A stretch of DNA of 7,878 bases from Dehalococcoidales bacterium (GTDB lineage: Bacteria > Chloroflexota > Dehalococcoidia > Dehalococcoidales > JAQTVP01), in contig JAQTVP010000070.1 in the NCBI GenBank assembly GCA_028707015.1, positions 1 to 7,878 of the forward strand, given 5' to 3'. Below, piece after piece: positions 6,974 through 7,878 of the stretch (position 1 is its first letter; each line of letters begins with the position of its first letter). The position numbers were made by a program, and so were the translations under genes. The notes under the pieces are model-generated. The model searched no databases. It was not told the DNA's origin and saw nothing but the letters and a program-made list of their open reading frames with translations.

Positions 6974-7001
6974 ATTTATCCCCCAAAATTTATCCCCCAA
7001 A
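6974..7001 (-). repeat. Perfect 14-bp tandem duplication carrying the ribosome site
   Basis: ATTTATCCCCCAAA occurs twice with no gap (6974-6987 and 6988-7001). On the minus strand each copy reads TTTGGGGGATAAAT, so the G-rich Shine-Dalgarno-like core upstream of the 66-residue gene is doubled. The proximal core is 12 bases from the ATG and the distal one 26 bases. Confidence 0.85.
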
Positions 7002-7330
7002 TGTGTTGCCAGATAACTAGTAAAAATTAATACATTTCATTTAGCTATTTACCAACTTAAGTTTCAAATTGTACCATAATAATTTAATTACTAGAATAAC
7101 TCTATCCATATCGCAACCAACAAAAAGTCGTTAAAAGTATTCAGTGTGAAAAACTGATCAATATTAAATTAAGCAAACTAGCTTCTAAGCATTACCCTTT
7201 GTATGTATAACTGGATGGAATTCTACTATATTATATAGGAGTCTGGAAAAGTGAAGTATACACTAGGCAGACCTTTACATTACATTTCAGTCTTAACCTT
7301 CAACTTCTTACGATAAATTACATTTGCAAA

Positions 7331-7346
7331 GTATTCTTAAGAATAC
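7331..7346. other. Perfect 16-bp palindrome
   Basis: GTATTCTTAAGAATAC is its own reverse complement with no central spacer. Such a site suits a dimeric regulator better than an RNA hairpin. No gene start is close: the nearest called gene starts about 365 bases away. Confidence 0.5.
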
Positions 7347-7403
7347 AAAAAGTTCGTCATGTCTAATCAAGACTGCAGTAATTCAATTGATGCAAAACCG
7401 TTA

Positions 7404-7609
7404 TTATTCGGTCACAGAATAAATTAAGTCAAAATAGAGTTGTATTATTATCCTCACCCTTTGCAGCACAGAGTCCTTAAAGTTACCCATTTGTGCCGGT
7501 CCTAACAACCTAATATAGCATTTCATCCCTCGGACAAAGACACAGGAACTTCAAGTTCTTCGATGCTACTCGGCCATTCCATTCGGGTGACGCGATTATT
7601 TGTTACAGA
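7404..7609 (-). pseudogene. Two short open frames joined by an ATGA overlap, possible gene relic
   Basis: On the minus strand one frame opens after a stop at 7612-7610, has an ATG at 7582 (MEWPSSIEELEVPVSLSEG) and ends with TGA at 7525-7523. The TGA overlaps the ATG (7526-7524) of a second frame of 40 codons ending at 7404. The pair together looks like one coding stretch broken by a frameshift, or two tiny coupled frames. No ribosome site precedes either. A plus-strand frame is open over 7506-7696 as well, so coding on this strand is not proven. I do not recognise a family. Confidence 0.2.
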
Positions 7610-7631
7610 TCACGTGCCAGACCTGACGCTA

Positions 7632-7670
7632 GTTCAGTTTTGTTCAAATTTGTTGAACTATAAACTGGAC
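7632..7670 (+). other. Long composite hairpin
   Basis: GTTCAGTTT (7632-7640) pairs with AAACTGGAC (7662-7670) over nine positions including one T-G wobble. After a 1-by-3 internal loop, GTTCAA (7642-7647) pairs with TTGAAC (7653-7658) around a 5-base loop. That is 15 base pairs in 39 bases. The wobble pairs only in a plus-strand RNA. No T-run follows, so it is not an intrinsic terminator. It could be part of a small RNA or the end of a degraded mobile element. Confidence 0.45.
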
Positions 7671-7739
7671 GACTTGATTTGGTACTGTATCAGATAACTA
7701 TTTCAGTTGTTTGTTTAGATATTGCCAACTATTCATGTG

Positions 7740-7758
7740 TTGTTATCTATTATAACAA
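7740..7758. other. Short inverted repeat
   Basis: TTGTTAT (7740-7746) and ATAACAA (7752-7758) are perfect inverted copies around five bases. The arms are AT-rich and unlinked to a gene start. An operator or chance are both possible. Confidence 0.25.
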
Positions 7759-7839
7759 GAATAAATTCACTTACGTAATATAATTACCGATGGGCAAATG
7801 TAAAATTAGATTAACTGCGGAGGTTAGTATCAACTTAGC

Positions 7840-7867
7840 TTGAGAATATGCATACTAATATTCTCAA
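7840..7867 (-). other. Perfect 10-bp inverted repeat next to the tRNA-like end
   Basis: TTGAGAATAT (7840-7849) and ATATTCTCAA (7858-7867) pair perfectly around an 8-base loop. Read on the minus strand the hairpin begins two bases after the possible CCA end of a tRNA. It could be a transcription stop or a 3'-processing structure for that RNA, although a T-run after the stem is lacking. It could instead be an operator. Confidence 0.45.
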
Positions 7868-7869
7868 AA

Positions 7870-7878
7870 TGGTGGGCG
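7870..7878 (-). tRNA. Possible 3' end of a tRNA gene (continues past the right edge)
   Basis: The last nine bases read CGCCCACCA on the minus strand. That is what the end of a tRNA with encoded CCA looks like: acceptor strand CGCCC, discriminator A, then CCA. The matching 5' end would begin GGGCG, as in some tRNA-Val genes. Only nine bases are visible, so the call rests on this match and on the hairpin directly downstream. The alternative, a protein gene starting ATGGTG on the plus strand at 7869, lacks a ribosome site. Confidence 0.35.

Larger units (their letters stand above)
7002..7869. other. Long region without a recognisable gene
   Basis: About 870 bases contain no convincing protein gene. 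The part from 7002 to about 7430 is AT-rich. The part from about 7440 to 7680 is visibly richer in G and C and has short open stretches on both strands, which hints at decayed coding sequence or a structured RNA. Several inverted repeats, listed separately, lie in it. A short frame with an AGGAG site (7237-7241) and GTG start (7251) encodes only 21 residues and I do not call it. Confidence 0.5.

Noticed and set aside
7819..7878. GGAGG at 7819-7823 as the ribosome site of a plus-strand gene entering the right edge
   Set aside because: The nearest start codon in an open frame (TTG 7840) is 16 bases away and lies inside a perfect hairpin; ATG 7869 is 45 bases away.

Overview
The window reads as a chromosomal stretch from a low-GC bacterium, most likely a Clostridia-type member of the Bacillota. 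The base composition is AT-rich throughout, Shine-Dalgarno sites are purine-rich (AAGGAAGG, AGGAGG), TTG is used as a start codon in at least two genes, and two genes encode lipoproteins with acidic linkers after the lipobox. The genus cannot be fixed from the sequence alone.

Layout. (1) The left edge (1-150, minus) holds the first 50 codons of a lipoprotein gene that runs out of the window. It has a classic lipobox, an uninterrupted run of 14 glutamates, and a good sigma-A-type promoter about 110 bases upstream. (2) A gene-free AT-rich stretch (about 151-878) separates it from the next operon and carries an unusual series of ATGCT motifs, four of them 52-53 bp apart. (3) Positions 879-4152 on the plus strand are a complete three-gene ABC importer operon of the ProU/OpuA type: ATPase with CBS domains, permease, and lipoprotein-anchored quaternary-amine-binding protein. 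It is closed by a convincing intrinsic terminator at about 4207-4245. (4) Convergent to it on the minus strand are an unnamed two-helix membrane protein (4364-5116), an M20-family metallo-amidohydrolase (5325-6653) and a 66-residue two-helix membrane protein (6766-6966). A 14-bp tandem duplication carries the ribosome-binding site of the last one. (5) The last 900 bases hold no recognisable protein gene. They contain a 16-bp perfect palindrome, a long composite hairpin, several inverted repeats and short ATGA-coupled open frames. The final 9 bases look like the CCA end of a minus-strand tRNA gene that continues outside the window.

How the genes work together. The ProV-ProW-ProX set should import a quaternary ammonium compound such as glycine betaine, carnitine or choline, either for osmoprotection or, in anaerobes, as a carbon or methyl source. 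The binding protein keeps many aromatic residues, but its sequence around the usual pocket motifs is atypical, so the substrate is open. The M20 enzyme could hydrolyse an amino-acid amide conjugate. It lies on the opposite strand, so a link to the transporter is only a guess. I found no clear novel system such as defence genes, a CRISPR array or an intact mobile element. The most unusual parts are the non-coding ends.
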